64,000 nt of DNA from Paracoccaceae bacterium (lineage in GTDB: Bacteria > Pseudomonadota > Alphaproteobacteria > Rhodobacterales > Rhodobacteraceae): the NCBI GenBank assembly GCA_020446815.1, contig JAGRDY010000026.1, positions 186,001 through 250,000 of the forward strand, written 5' to 3'. Below the pieces are notes generated by a model that was given only the letters and a program-made list of their open reading frames with translations, did not search any database and was not told the origin of the DNA. A program made the position numbers and the translations under genes. Each line of letters begins with the position of its first letter. The first letter of the stretch is position 1. Positions 33,768-42,895 of this stretch are shown piece by piece.

Positions 33768-35267
33768 ATGTCGAAAAAAGGCAATGTGCTTTTCATCACC
33801 ATCGACCAGATGGCGGCTGAGGCCATGTCAGGCCCGCTTGCCGAACATGTGCAAACGCCGAATTTCGCACGCCTGGCGGCCTCGGGCACCAGCTTTGCCA
33901 ATCATTTCACAGTCACCGTACCCTGCGGCCCCGCGCGCGCCAGTCTGCTGACCGGCCTTTACGCGATGAATCACCGCGCCATCCGCAACGGCACCCCGCT
34001 TGCCCGTCACCACGCCACGATCGCGACCGAGGCGCGAAAGGCGGGTTATGAACCCTTGCTTTTCGGCTATTCCGATATCAGCCCGGATCCGACCGGCATG
34101 GACCCTGAAGACCCCGATCTGAAATCCTACGAAGGTGTCGCCCCGGGCTTTCGCGAATTGGTGGAAATGCGTCTTGACGACGGGCTGGAATGGCCCGCCT
34201 ATCTGCGCAACAAGGGCTATGCATTCGAGATGGACGGCGTCAAGGTGCCCGACCTCTACCGCCCACGCGGCCCTGGCAACGAAATCCGCCCGGCCAGCCC
34301 CGCCCTTTACCGCGCCGAAGACAGCGACACCGCCTATCTGACCGACCGCACGTTGCAGGCGCTCGATATTCGCAGGCACCGGCCCTGGTTCGCCCATGTC
34401 ACCTATATCCGCCCGCATCCGCCGTTGGTGGCCCCTGCCCCTTACAACGATCTCGTCGATCCGGCCGGACTGCCCCTGCCCGACCTTGCCCGACCCGACC
34501 ATCCCTTCATGGACGCCTGGTTCAGCAGCCCCGCCGCGACAGGCCTTTACTGGGGGTTTGACGGCAATTGTGCCGCGATGACCGACACCCGCATCAATGA
34601 ACTGCGCGCGCTCTACCTTGGCCTTGTGGCCGAAGTCGACCATCATGTCGGCCGCATCCTCGACTGGCTGGACGCGACCGGCCAGTCGGACCGCACCCTG
34701 GTCGTCCTGACGGCGGATCATGGCGACATGCTGGGGCAAAAGCGCATGTGGGGCAAGGAAAGCGTCTTCGACGCCGCGTATCATGTACCGCTGCTGCTGC
34801 GCGATCCGCATGCCGCGCCGGGCCAGGTGGTCAGGGCGATGACCGAATCCGTCGATATCGCCCCCACGATCCTCGACTGGATCGGCCGTTCCGCGCCCCA
34901 GGCTATGGATGGACGCTCACTTTTGCCCTTCACCAGGGGCATGACCCCCGAGGGCTGGCGTGACGCGGTGTTTCTCGAAGCCGATTTCGGCAGCGCCACA
35001 TCCCCCACGCGATTTCAGAGCGCCCTTCACCTCGACGCCCATCAAACCGGCGTGTCGATCCTGCGTGAAGCGCGCTGGAAATACGTCCATTTCGGCGGGC
35101 GCCTGCCCCCCATGCTGTTCGATCTGGCCGACGACCCCCAGGAAGCCCGAAATCTTGCCTCCGATCCCGGGTTCGCTGCGGAAGTGTCGCGCCTTGCCCG
35201 GCGTCTGATCGACCGGATGAGCGAACGCCGCGACCGCAGGCTGACACATTTCAATCTGGACGGCTGA
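33768..35267 (+). CDS. Sulfatase/phosphonate monoester hydrolase family enzyme
   Basis: Predicted 499 aa, alkaline phosphatase superfamily. The nucleophile region is TVPCGPARASLLTGLYAMNHR. CGPAR fits the formylglycine motif C-x-P-x-R. The metal-site strings are FITIDQM, HVTYIRPHPPLVAPAPY and VLTADHGDMLGQKRMWGK. The pattern agrees closely with the Rhizobium phosphonate monoester hydrolase as I recall it, including DGRSLLPF and KYVHFGG-LPPMLFDL. That enzyme cleaves phosphodiesters, phosphonate monoesters and some sulfates. There is no signal peptide, so it is cytoplasmic. It starts 2 bases after dppF and probably acts on the imported solute or a product of it. Confidence 0.85.
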   Translation: MSKKGNVLFITIDQMAAEAMSGPLAEHVQTPNFARLAASGTSFANHFTVTVPCGPARASLLTGLYAMNHRAIRNGTPLARHHATIATEARKAGYEPLLFGYSDISPDPTGMDPEDPDLKSYEGVAPGFRELVEMRLDDGLEWPAYLRNKGYAFEMDGVKVPDLYRPRGPGNEIRPASPALYRAEDSDTAYLTDRTLQALDIRRHRPWFAHVTYIRPHPPLVAPAPYNDLVDPAGLPLPDLARPDHPFMDAWFSSPAATGLYWGFDGNCAAMTDTRINELRALYLGLVAEVDHHVGRILDWLDATGQSDRTLVVLTADHGDMLGQKRMWGKESVFDAAYHVPLLLRDPHAAPGQVVRAMTESVDIAPTILDWIGRSAPQAMDGRSLLPFTRGMTPEGWRDAVFLEADFGSATSPTRFQSALHLDAHQTGVSILREARWKYVHFGGRLPPMLFDLADDPQEARNLASDPGFAAEVSRLARRLIDRMSERRDRRLTHFNLDG

Positions 35268-35330
35268 AAGGTTCAGTTCATTGCCTTGCCGGCGGGCGCG
35301 TGTCACCGGTGCCCCGATACAAACTGTCAA

Positions 35331-35358
35331 GAAAAAACGGCGCCCTGCCGGACGCCGT
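35331..35358 (-). terminator. Rho-independent terminator of acpP
   Basis: ACGGCG and CGCCGT form a 6-base-pair stem with a 10-base loop, followed on the minus strand by six T residues. It lies about 25 bases after the acpP stop. Confidence 0.8.
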
Positions 35359-35382
35359 CGCTCGATCCGTCAAACCGAATAG

Positions 35383-35616
35383 TCAGGCAGCTTCGGTAAT
35401 GAACTTCACCGCATCGCCGAAAGTCTGGATGGTTTCGGCGGCGTCATCGGGAATCTCGATCCCGAACTCTTCCTCGAAGGCCATCACAAGCTCGACTGTA
35501 TCCAGGCTGTCGGCCCCCAGGTCATCGATGAAAGAGGCGGTCGCGGTGACCTTGTCCTCTTCCACGCCCAGATGCTCGACGACAATCTTCTTCACGCGAT
35601 CTGCGATGTCGCTCAT
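35383..35616 (-). CDS. acpP: Acyl carrier protein
   Basis: Predicted 77 aa, acidic. The phosphopantetheine attachment serine is in [18 protein letters not shown]. The start [18 protein letters not shown] at 35616 matches the family; AAAGAGGA lies upstream. It carries growing acyl chains in type II fatty acid synthesis. It lies 185 bases downstream of fabG on the same strand, the usual fabD-fabG-acpP order. Confidence 0.98.
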   Translation of the reverse strand: MSDIADRVKKIVVEHLGVEEDKVTATASFIDDLGADSLDTVELVMAFEEEFGIEIPDDAAETIQTFGDAVKFITEAA

Positions 35617-35801
35617 GTCAAATCCTCTTTTTGGCGGGTCCACCCCCGCTCACTGGTCCCTTGCTCTATGCGAGCGGTTCAAGGCCCCGCTTCCGCAAGG
35701 CCGCCGGATGTGCCTGCGCACCCCACCGGCAAGTCAGCGCCGCCTATAGCATAGTCTAGACCTTAGGCAAACGCTTTCGCAAGCGCCCAAATGGCGGCGC
35801 G

Positions 35802-36539
35802 TCACACCATGCTCATGCCACCGTTGACGTGCAGCGTGGCCCCGGTGACATATCCGGCCTGCGGGCTGGCGAGGTAAAGGGCGGCCGCCGCGATCTCCTC
35901 GGCGCTGCCCATCCGGCCCGCCGGTATCTGCGAAAGGATCCGGCCCTTCTGATCTTCGCTGAGCTTGTCGGTCATCGCCGTTGATATGAACCCCGGCGCA
36001 ACGCAATTGACGGTAATGCCCCGGCTCGCCACTTCAAGCGCCAGCGATTTCGACATCCCCGCAAGACCTGCCTTGGCCGCGGCATAATTCCCCTGGCCGG
36101 GATTTCCGGTGGTGCCGACAATCGAGGTGATATTGACGATCCGCCCCCAGCGCGCCTTCATCATGCCCCGCAACACCCCGCGGCACAGCCGAAAGCTCGA
36201 TGTGAGATTGACCTCCAGCACCGATCGCCATTCCTCATCCGACATCCGCATGAAAAGGTTGTCGCGGGTGATCCCGGCATTGTTGACCAGAATATCGACC
36301 GATCCCATTGCCGCCGCCGCCGCCTTCGGCAATGCCTCGACCGCGGCCGCATCCGACAGATCGCAAGGCAGGACATGCGCCCGTGCGCCCAATTCGCCGG
36401 CCAATGTCTCCAGCGGCGCAAGCCGCGTGCCCGAAAGGCCCACCGTGGCCCCCGCCGCATGCAGCGCCTGCGCGACCGCCCCGCCGATTCCACCCGACGC
36501 ACCGGTGATCAGCGCCGCCCTTCCCGTCAGATCAAACAT
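35802..36539 (-). CDS. fabG: 3-oxoacyl-[acyl-carrier-protein] reductase
   Basis: Predicted 245 aa, short-chain dehydrogenase. The cofactor loop is LITGASGGIGGAVAQAL, then NNAGITRDNLFMRM, and the catalytic Ser/Tyr/Lys set is NITSIVGTTGNPGQGNYAAAKAG. The end SMSMV with HVNGGM is typical. It performs the first reduction of fatty acid elongation. It lies between fabD and acpP. A hairpin separates it from fabD, so it may have its own promoter. Confidence 0.97.
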   Translation of the reverse strand: MFDLTGRAALITGASGGIGGAVAQALHAAGATVGLSGTRLAPLETLAGELGARAHVLPCDLSDAAAVEALPKAAAAAMGSVDILVNNAGITRDNLFMRMSDEEWRSVLEVNLTSSFRLCRGVLRGMMKARWGRIVNITSIVGTTGNPGQGNYAAAKAGLAGMSKSLALEVASRGITVNCVAPGFISTAMTDKLSEDQKGRILSQIPAGRMGSAEEIAAAALYLASPQAGYVTGATLHVNGGMSMV

Positions 36540-36585
36540 CGCCCGTTCCCCCCATTCTTCTGTTCAAAAATACCTCGGGTGGGGA

Positions 36586-36610
36586 GTGGGGAGGGCCGCG
36601 CCCTCCCCAC
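36586..36610 (-). terminator. Strong hairpin between fabD and fabG with the Rhodobacterales-type tail
   Basis: GTGGGGAGGG and CCCTCCCCAC form a perfect 10-base-pair stem with a five-base loop. On the minus strand the stem is followed within 20 bases by GAGGTATTTTTGAACAGAAG, a tail I recall after many hairpins in Rhodobacterales genomes. It probably ends the fabD transcript. Confidence 0.75.
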
Positions 36611-36614
36611 CAGC

Positions 36615-37547
36615 TTACCCCGACGCCGCCGCCACATCCTCGGGCGTCCCGACCGCCCGGCATTCCGCCTCCCTGGCGATCCGCCGGATCATTCCCGACA
36701 AGGCCTTGCCCGCACCGATTTCCCAGAACCCGCTCACCCCCCGTGCGGCCATCCACGCCACCGATTCCCGCCAGCGCACCAGCCCCGTCACCTGCGCGAC
36801 CAGCAATTGGCGGATCAGCGCCGGCTCCGAAACCGCCTCGGCGCGCACATTGGCAACCAGCGGCACCACCGGCTGGTTGATCTCTACATCATCCAGCGCG
36901 TCGGCCATCGCACGCGCCGCCGGTTCCATCAGCGCACAATGGAAAGGCGCCGACACCGGCAGCAGGATCGCCCGCTTCGCCCCCCTGGTCCTGGCGATTT
37001 CCAGCGCGCGCTCGACCGCGCCGCGATGGCCTGAAACCACCACCTGCGCCGGGTCGTTGTCATTGGCCGCCTGACAGACCTCGCCCTGCGCGGCCTCCTC
37101 GGCAACGGATCTGGCAGCCTCGAAATCAAGCCCCAGCAACGCCGCCATCGCGCCCACACCAACCGGAACCGCCTCCTGCATCGCCCTGCCGCGCAACCGC
37201 AAGAGCCGCGCGGTATCGGCAAGGCTGAGCGCCCCGGCCGCACAAAGTGCCGAATATTCACCCAGGGAATGGCCCGCGACATAGTTCGCCGCACTCGGTG
37301 CGACGCCCTCCGCGCCCAGCGCCCGCAGGGCGGCGATGGATGTCGCCATCAGCGCCGGCTGGGCATTCGCCGTCAGCGTCAGCCGTTCCTGATCCTCCCC
37401 CCAGATCACCGCGCTCAGCTTTTCGCCCAAAGCCTCGTCGACTTCATCGAAAACCGCCTGCGCCGCCGGATAGGCTTCGGCCAGCGCCCGGCCCATGCCC
37501 AGGGCTTGTGCGCCCTGCCCCGGAAATACAAAAGCCCGCATTCGCAT
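36615..37547 (-). CDS. fabD: Malonyl-CoA:ACP transacylase
   Basis: Predicted 310 aa. FVFPGQGAQALGMG is the family start, GHSLGEYSALCAAG holds the nucleophile serine, and PVSAPFHCALM holds the catalytic histidine. It loads malonate onto ACP for FabH and FabF. The start is at 37547 or, two codons later, 37541. Expression is divergent from rpsF; the 250 bases in between hold both promoters. Confidence 0.96.
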   Translation of the reverse strand: MRMRAFVFPGQGAQALGMGRALAEAYPAAQAVFDEVDEALGEKLSAVIWGEDQERLTLTANAQPALMATSIAALRALGAEGVAPSAANYVAGHSLGEYSALCAAGALSLADTARLLRLRGRAMQEAVPVGVGAMAALLGLDFEAARSVAEEAAQGEVCQAANDNDPAQVVVSGHRGAVERALEIARTRGAKRAILLPVSAPFHCALMEPAARAMADALDDVEINQPVVPLVANVRAEAVSEPALIRQLLVAQVTGLVRWRESVAWMAARGVSGFWEIGAGKALSGMIRRIAREAECRAVGTPEDVAAASG

Positions 37548-37666
37548 CCTTTCCGCAACTTTCTATCGCCCTGTTTTCCCCGCAATAGCGCGACACCGGC
37601 GCTTGCGCAATGCGCCCGGCCATTCTGCTGCACGGCCAGCGGATCCGCCCGCGAACCGCTCCCCCC

Positions 37667-37694
37667 TTGCATCGCCGCCAAAGCCCTGTATAAG
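37667..37694 (+). promoter_or_regulatory. Promoter of the rpsF-rpsR-rplI operon
   Basis: TTGCAT (37667-37672), 16-base spacer, TATAAG (37689-37694). The start would be near 37701, about 100 bases before the rpsF ATG. Confidence 0.6.
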
Positions 37695-37738
37695 GCCGCA
37701 TCCTTCCGCAGCCAATTGTACCCGGCGTAGCCTCTCGT

Positions 37739-37767
37739 GGCGGACCGCGGAAGGGGATGGTCCCGCC
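37739..37767 (+). promoter_or_regulatory. Hairpin in the rpsF leader, possible S6:S18 autoregulation site
   Basis: GGCGGACC pairs with GGTCCCGCC (one bulged C, 12-base loop containing GCGG). Leaders of rpsF in many bacteria carry a motif bound by the S6:S18 complex. Position and shape fit, but I have not matched the consensus. Confidence 0.35.
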
Positions 37768-37798
37768 TATGAAGCCGCCCGACAAGACAGGAGATCAC

Positions 37799-38152
37799 AT
37801 GCCGCTTTACGAGCATGTCATGATTGCGCGTCAGGATCTTTCCAACACGCAGGCCGAAGGGCTGATCGAGCATTTCTCCTCGGTAATCGCTGATCAGGGC
37901 GGCAAGGTCGTCGATCACGAATACTGGGGGGTCAAGACGATGGCCTACAAGATCAACAAGAACCGCAAGGGCCACTACGCCTTTCTGAGGACCGACGCGC
38001 CTTCGGCCGCCGTCCTGGAGATGGAGCGTCTGGCCCGTCTGCACGATGATGTCATGCGGGTACTGACCATCAAGGTCGATGCGCACGAAGATGGCCCCTC
38101 GGTGCAGATGCAAAAGCGCGACGAACGCTCCGAGCGTCGCGACCGGCGTTGA
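37799..38152 (+). CDS. rpsF: Small ribosomal subunit protein bS6
   Basis: Predicted 117 aa. [22 protein letters not shown] is the alphaproteobacterial S6 start and [27 protein letters not shown] the central part. The tail is basic and acidic, as usual. GACAGGAGATCAC gives a strong ribosome binding site. First gene of the S6-S18-L9 operon. Confidence 0.97.
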   Translation: MPLYEHVMIARQDLSNTQAEGLIEHFSSVIADQGGKVVDHEYWGVKTMAYKINKNRKGHYAFLRTDAPSAAVLEMERLARLHDDVMRVLTIKVDAHEDGPSVQMQKRDERSERRDRR

Positions 38153-38180
38153 TCGAGACCTGAAGAGAGGAACCCAAATC

Positions 38181-38408
38181 ATGGCGAACAAACCATTTTT
38201 CCGCCGCCGCAAGGTCTGCCCCTTCTCGGGGGACAATGCGCCGAAGATCGACTACAAGGATGTGCGGCTCCTGCAGCGCTACATCTCCGAGCGCGGCAAG
38301 ATCGTCCCCGCCCGGATCACCGCCGTCTCGGCCAAGAAGCAGCGCGAACTGGCCCAGGCCATCAAGCGCGCCCGCTTCCTTGCCCTGCTGCCCTATGCCG
38401 TGAAGTAA
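38181..38408 (+). CDS. rpsR: Small ribosomal subunit protein bS18
   Basis: Predicted 75 aa. [22 protein letters not shown] is the family N-terminus and [40 protein letters not shown] is the core (read here as a region). It binds S6 in the 30S platform. It lies 28 bases after rpsF and 11 bases before rplI. Confidence 0.98.
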   Translation: MANKPFFRRRKVCPFSGDNAPKIDYKDVRLLQRYISERGKIVPARITAVSAKKQRELAQAIKRARFLALLPYAVK

Positions 38409-38419
38409 GGAGACAGACA

Positions 38420-38998
38420 ATGCAAGTCATCCTGCTGGAACGCGTGGCCAAGCTTGGCCAGATGGGCGAAGTCGTCAAGGTCAAGGACGGTTATGCCCGC
38501 AACTTCCTTCTGCCTCAGGGCAAGGCGCTGCGCGCCAATGAAGGCAACATCAAGTCCTTCGAGGCCCGCAAGGCCCAGCTTGAGGCCAACAACCTCGAAA
38601 CCCGCAAAGAGGCCGAAGCGGTCGCCGCCAAGATCGACGGCCAAAGCTTCATCATCATCCGGTCGGCCTCCGATGCGGGGTCGCTTTACGGGTCGGTCAC
38701 GCCACGCGACATCGCCGATGCGGCCACTGCCGAGGGTTTCACCATCGACCGCAAGCAGATCGTGTTGATCCGCCCGATCAAGGATCTGGGTCTGCACGAT
38801 GTTTCCGTGGTCCTGCATGCCGAGGTGGACACAACCATCCAGATCAACGTCGCCCGTTCGCCCGAAGAGGCCGAGCTTCAGGCCGCGGGCAAGTCCATTC
38901 AGGAATTGGCCGCCGAGGCAGAGGCGGCCGCGGATTTCGAAATTGCCGAGCTTTTCGACGATATCGGAGCGGCCAACGAGGACGGCGACGAACTTTGA
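38420..38998 (+). CDS. rplI: Large ribosomal subunit protein bL9
   Basis: Predicted 192 aa. The N-domain has [19 protein letters not shown] and [13 protein letters not shown]. The C-domain follows a long helix and has [15 protein letters not shown]. About 35 extra residues at the end are acidic and alanine-rich ([20 protein letters not shown]), a common alphaproteobacterial extension. A strong terminator follows. Confidence 0.97.
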   Translation: MQVILLERVAKLGQMGEVVKVKDGYARNFLLPQGKALRANEGNIKSFEARKAQLEANNLETRKEAEAVAAKIDGQSFIIIRSASDAGSLYGSVTPRDIADAATAEGFTIDRKQIVLIRPIKDLGLHDVSVVLHAEVDTTIQINVARSPEEAELQAAGKSIQELAAEAEAAADFEIAELFDDIGAANEDGDEL

Positions 38999-39026
38999 TA
39001 TGTCTTCGGGACACTGTCCCGAACAG

Positions 39027-39056
39027 ACCGCGCCGGGCAGCCCCGGCGCGGTTTCG
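39027..39056 (+). terminator. Rho-independent terminator of the rpsF operon
   Basis: ACCGCGCCGGG and CCCGGCGCGGT form a perfect 11-base-pair stem with a 4-base loop, followed by TTCGTCATT. A second inverted repeat, TCGGGACA-C-TGTCCCGA, lies just upstream at 39006-39022. Confidence 0.85.
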
Positions 39057-39241
39057 TCATTCCTCCCCGGCATTGCCCTGAGTGGCCCCGCAGCAGGCCC
39101 GCATACGCCACTTGCCCTGGCTCGTGGCGGGCAACGCCCCTAGCCGGAATTGCCGCTGCGGTCGGGCAAGACAGTTGCGCGAACGAAAAATCCCCGTCAA
39201 AAGAAACGCGGCACGAAGACTGATGCAAGGGAACTGACATC

Positions 39242-39934
39242 ATGAACATGCTTTCGACCTTCATCAAGCCGATGCACCGCGAAGGGTACCGCTTTGTCGG
39301 CATCTTCGCCGCGATCACGCTGGTCCTGTTCCTGATTTGCCAACCTCTGGGATGGATCGGTGTCGGCCTGACTGTCTGGTGCTATTACTTCTTTCGCGAT
39401 CCGGACCGCGTGACACCGGTGCGCGACGGGCTGATCGTCAGCCCGGCCGACGGGGTGGTATCGCTGATCGGCAAGGCTCCGCCTCCCGAAGAACTCGGGC
39501 TGGGAACGGATCCGATGATGCGCGTGGCGATTTTCATGAACGTGTTCAACTGCCATGTGAACCGCGCCCCGATTGGCGGCATTGTCGAAAAAATCGCCTA
39601 CCATCCGGGCAAATTCTTCAACGCCTCGCTGGACAAGGCCAGCACCGATAACGAACGCAACGGCCTTGCTATCCGCCTCGACGATGGCCGTGCCATTGGC
39701 GTCGTCCAGATCGCCGGTCTGGTGGCGCGCCGCATCGTCTGCGAGGTGGACGAGGGCGTCGCCCTGCAAACCGGCCAGCGGTTCGGCATGATCCGCTTTG
39801 GCTCGCGGCTCGATGTCTACCTGCCCGGCGGCGTGGCCCCGCTGGTCACCGTCGGCCAGTCGATGATCGCCGGCGAAACCGTTTTGGCCGATCTCTTGTC
39901 GGACGAACCCGAACGCAGGGGCGCATGCCGTTGA
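39242..39934 (+). CDS. psd: Phosphatidylserine decarboxylase proenzyme (short form)
   Basis: Predicted 230 aa, the short archaeal-type form common in alphaproteobacteria. An N-terminal membrane helix ([22 protein letters not shown]) precedes [11 protein letters not shown]. Self-cleavage between Gly and Ser in [10 protein letters not shown] makes the pyruvoyl cofactor. It converts phosphatidylserine to phosphatidylethanolamine. pssA starts 4 bases after the stop, and pmtA follows, so one operon covers PS, PE and methylated PE. Confidence 0.96.
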   Translation: MNMLSTFIKPMHREGYRFVGIFAAITLVLFLICQPLGWIGVGLTVWCYYFFRDPDRVTPVRDGLIVSPADGVVSLIGKAPPPEELGLGTDPMMRVAIFMNVFNCHVNRAPIGGIVEKIAYHPGKFFNASLDKASTDNERNGLAIRLDDGRAIGVVQIAGLVARRIVCEVDEGVALQTGQRFGMIRFGSRLDVYLPGGVAPLVTVGQSMIAGETVLADLLSDEPERRGACR

Positions 39935-39938
39935 TCCG

Positions 39939-40706
39939 ATGACCAAGCCCGACGATACCGATACCGATACCGATACTGATACCCTGCCGTTTTTGACGGT
40001 AATTCCTAACCTTGTCACGATGCTGGGGCTCTGCACCGGGTTGACGGCCATTCGGTTCGTGATGTCCGGGCAATTCGAGGTGGCGGTCGGGCTGATCCTC
40101 TTTGCCACGCTGATTGACGGGCTTGACGGGCTTTTGGCGCGGCGCCTGAACGCAACCAGCGAAATCGGCGCGCAACTGGATTCACTGTCGGATTTCCTCA
40201 ATTTCGGCGTGGCCCCGGCGCTGGTCGTCTATCAATTCGTTCTGACCGGCGTCGAGGATACCGGCGGCTGGATTTTCGTTCTGGTCTATGTGAGCTGCTG
40301 CTGCATGCGTCTTGCGCGGTTCAATGTCGGCAACAATCCCGCACCCGCGGCGAACGACAAGCCCGCGGGCCATTTCGTCGGCGTCCCGGCCCCTGCCGGG
40401 GCGATACTGGCGCTTTTGCCGATGTTTCTGTCCTTCGCGCATGGCCTTGACGCCGATTCACTGCCGTTTCTCGTCGGCCCCTACCTGGCTTTTGTTGGGC
40501 TTCTGATGGCCAGCCGCCTGCCGACCTTTTCGCCCAAATCGATCCGAATTCCCAAAAAACGGATTGTCTGGCTGTTGATCGCCAGCGCCCTGATCGTCGG
40601 CGTCATGTTCACCCGCATCTGGCTGTCGATGATCCTGATCGCGCTGGCCTATTATGGCTCGCTCATTTATGCTGCCTACCGGATGCTGGCCGAACGGCGC
40701 CGCTGA
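39939..40706 (+). CDS. pssA: CDP-diacylglycerol-serine O-phosphatidyltransferase
   Basis: Predicted 255 aa, integral membrane. The CDP-alcohol phosphotransferase signature is complete: DGLDGLLARRLNATSEIGAQ followed by LDSLSD, i.e. DGxxARx8Gx3Dx3D. It makes phosphatidylserine, the substrate of Psd encoded just upstream. The N-terminus is odd: after MTKPD comes DTDTDTDTDT, encoded by five GATACC/T units (39954-39983). Confidence 0.96.
   Translation: MTKPDDTDTDTDTDTLPFLTVIPNLVTMLGLCTGLTAIRFVMSGQFEVAVGLILFATLIDGLDGLLARRLNATSEIGAQLDSLSDFLNFGVAPALVVYQFVLTGVEDTGGWIFVLVYVSCCCMRLARFNVGNNPAPAANDKPAGHFVGVPAPAGAILALLPMFLSFAHGLDADSLPFLVGPYLAFVGLLMASRLPTFSPKSIRIPKKRIVWLLIASALIVGVMFTRIWLSMILIALAYYGSLIYAAYRMLAERRR
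39954..39983 (+). repeat. Hexanucleotide tandem repeat inside pssA
   Basis: Five units of GATACC, the fourth reading GATACT. Each unit encodes Asp-Thr, so copy number changes keep the frame. Confidence 0.9.
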
Positions 40707-40740
40707 CGCCGACTGACCAAACCAACGAAAAGGAATTGAC

Positions 40741-41376
40741 TTGGAAATCGCTGCGATCCTGAAGTCCTACAAGCTCTGGGCACCGATCTACGACCTCACC
40801 TTTGGCGCGGTCTCGCACATGAGCCGCCGCAAGACGGTCGATTACATCAATTCCCGTCAGGGCCGTGTGCTGGAGATCGGCGTGGGAACCGGGCTGGCGC
40901 TTGAGCGCTACAAACCGCATCTGGAGGTGACCGGCATCGACGTTTCGCCCAACATGCTGGAAAAGGCCCGCCGGAAAGTCGCCAACAAGAAGCTTTCGCA
41001 TATCGTCAGGATCGATCAGATGGACGCGCGCTCAATGGCGTTCCCTGACGACCATTTCGATGTCGTCGTCGCCATGTTCCTGGTTTCGGTCGCGCCCGAG
41101 CCCGAGCGGACGCTGGCGGAAATGGCGCGCGTCTGCAAACCGGGCGGAGAAATCGTCATCATCAATCACTTTGCGCGCAAGGGCGGCTTTCTGGGCAGGA
41201 TCGAACAATTCTTTGCCCCCCATGCCAATTTGCTCGGCTGGCATTCCGATTTCGAGATGCACCGCGTCACCGGCGCCGATGCATTGGAAGTCGTCAGCAT
41301 TCAGGACTATCCGCCCTTCGGGCTTTTCAAGCTGCTCAAGCAGCGCAAACGGGTTTCCGACCGGACTGCCGCCTGA
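40741..41376 (+). CDS. pmtA: Phosphatidylethanolamine N-methyltransferase (Rhodobacter type)
   Basis: Predicted 211 aa. The SAM-binding loop is GRVLEIGVGTGLALERY, then GIDVSPNMLEKARRKV and EMARVCKPGGEIVIINHF. The family start LKSYKLWAPIYDLTFG is as in PmtA, which makes phosphatidylcholine from PE by three methylations. The start codon is TTG at 40741, supported by AAAGGAA 7 bases upstream; no in-frame ATG comes before the conserved N-terminus. It lies 34 bases after pssA. Confidence 0.9.
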   Translation: MEIAAILKSYKLWAPIYDLTFGAVSHMSRRKTVDYINSRQGRVLEIGVGTGLALERYKPHLEVTGIDVSPNMLEKARRKVANKKLSHIVRIDQMDARSMAFPDDHFDVVVAMFLVSVAPEPERTLAEMARVCKPGGEIVIINHFARKGGFLGRIEQFFAPHANLLGWHSDFEMHRVTGADALEVVSIQDYPPFGLFKLLKQRKRVSDRTAA

Positions 41377-41404
41377 TCACGCCGATCCGCGGCCGGAACA
41401 GACA

Positions 41405-41434
41405 GACGGCCGCGCATCGCTGCACGGCCGTCTT
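41405..41434 (+). terminator. Terminator between pmtA and tig
   Basis: GACGGCCG and CGGCCGTC form an 8-base-pair stem with a 12-base loop, followed by TTGTGG. It may act for both convergent genes. Confidence 0.6.
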
Positions 41435-41456
41435 GTGGCTTTGCGCTGAGGCGGGT

Positions 41457-42791
41457 TCAGATTTCGTCCAGCGCCTCGACCGCCTTTTGCAGCTTGTCCT
41501 TGGTTACCTCTTTTTCGGTCACCTTCGCACCGGCAAAGACCAGATCGACAACCTTGTCCTCGAAGATCGGCGCGCGCAACTGCTGCTGCATCTGCGGGTT
41601 CTTTTGAACGAAGTCGAAGAACGCCCGTTCCTGCCCCGGATATTGCCGCGCCTGGGCCATCACCGCCTGGGTCATCTCGGCTTCGGTCACCTCGACTTTC
41701 TGCTTGCGCCCGACGTCGGCCAATAGCAGGCCGAGACGCACCCGCCGCTCGGCCAGTTTCTTGTGCTCGTCGGTCGTCTCGATTTCGGGATGGTCATGGC
41801 CTTGATGATCGGGGTTGTCATCATGCCAAAGCTGATGGGCGATCTGCCCGGCCTCGGCCTCGACGAGGCTCGGCGGGAGATCGAACGCGACCAGCTTGTC
41901 GAGCTGATCGAGCAGGGCGCGCTTCATCACCTGGCGCGATGCGTCGACATATTCCGCCTCCAGCCGCTCAGACACCTGAGCCCTGAGCGCCTCGAGACTT
42001 TCCGCGCCAAACTGTTTGGCCAGATCTTCGTCAATCTCGGCCGGCTTGGGCGCCTTGACAGCTTTGACCTTGCAATCGAACACGGCCTCTTTGCCGGCAA
42101 GATGCTTGGCGCCATATTCCGACGGAAACGTCACCTTGACGGCGATTTCCTCACCTGCCTTGGCGCCGACAAGCTGTTCTTCAAAACCCGGAATGAACGA
42201 CGCAGACCCCAGGACGAGCGGATAGTCTTCACCCGCGCCGCCTTCAAAAGGCTCGCCGTCGATCTTTCCGAGAAAATCGATCACAACCTGATCGCCGTCC
42301 TTGGCCTTCGACCCCTTCTTGCGGTCATCGAAGCTCTGGGCGCTTGCCGCCAGATTGTCGAGCGCCTCTTTGATCGAATTATCGTCGGCCTTGACCACCA
42401 GCTTTTCCAGCTTCAGCTTGGCGAAATCGACTTCGGGAATTTCCGGCAAGGCCTCATAAGACATGTCGACGACGACATCGTCGCCCTCTTTCCAGGTCTC
42501 GCCATCCTTCATCTCGACCTTGGGCTGCAAGGCGGGGCGATCGCCCGAGGCGTCGAAATGCGACTTCATCGCACTGTCGATGGCCTCTTGCATCGCATCG
42601 CCCATGATCCGCTGGCCGAATTGCTTGCGCAAGAGAGGCAGCGGCACCTTACCCTTGCGAAAGCCCTTCATTTCGACGTCGGGCTGCGCCTCGACAAGCT
42701 TTTGCGTGACTTTGGCCTCCAGCTCGGCTGCCGCCAGGGTGATGGTATAACTGCGTTTCAGACCTTCGTTGATGGTCTCGGTGACCTGCAT
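41457..42791 (-). CDS. tig: Trigger factor
   Basis: Predicted 444 aa. The ribosome-binding signature is [18 protein letters not shown], the FKBP-type isomerase domain runs about 160-240 ([21 protein letters not shown]), and the long helical C-terminal domain follows. It is the ribosome-bound chaperone and prolyl isomerase. A histidine-rich patch ([14 protein letters not shown]) in the C-terminal part is a local peculiarity. The start at 42791 is the conserved [16 protein letters not shown] tRNA gene lies 19 bases upstream on the same strand. Confidence 0.97.
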   Translation of the reverse strand: MQVTETINEGLKRSYTITLAAAELEAKVTQKLVEAQPDVEMKGFRKGKVPLPLLRKQFGQRIMGDAMQEAIDSAMKSHFDASGDRPALQPKVEMKDGETWKEGDDVVVDMSYEALPEIPEVDFAKLKLEKLVVKADDNSIKEALDNLAASAQSFDDRKKGSKAKDGDQVVIDFLGKIDGEPFEGGAGEDYPLVLGSASFIPGFEEQLVGAKAGEEIAVKVTFPSEYGAKHLAGKEAVFDCKVKAVKAPKPAEIDEDLAKQFGAESLEALRAQVSERLEAEYVDASRQVMKRALLDQLDKLVAFDLPPSLVEAEAGQIAHQLWHDDNPDHQGHDHPEIETTDEHKKLAERRVRLGLLLADVGRKQKVEVTEAEMTQAVMAQARQYPGQERAFFDFVQKNPQMQQQLRAPIFEDKVVDLVFAGAKVTEKEVTKDKLQKAVEALDEI

Positions 42792-42810
42792 TCCTTCGTC
42801 CTTTATCCTT

Positions 42811-42895
42811 TGGTGCGGGTGGAGGGACTTGAACCCCCACGCCTCACGGCGCCAGAACCTAAATCTGGTGCGTCTGCCAATTTCGCCACACCCGC
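42811..42895 (-). tRNA. tRNA-Leu (anticodon UAG)
   Basis: The minus strand folds into a complete class II tRNA of 85 bases including an encoded CCA. The acceptor arm is GCGGGTG with CACCCGC. The anticodon arm is CCAGA-TTTAGGT-TCTGG, so the anticodon is TAG (reads CUA). The variable arm is long, as in tRNA-Leu, and GTTCAAGTC is the T loop. It lies just upstream of tig. Confidence 0.96.

Noticed and set aside
39954..39983. Phase-variable on/off switch in pssA
   Set aside because: The repeat unit is six bases, so slippage cannot shift the frame; only length variation is possible.
41457..42791. Metal-binding function for the histidine-rich patch in trigger factor
   Set aside because: One short His/Asp cluster in a variable part of the C-terminal domain is not enough to propose a new role.
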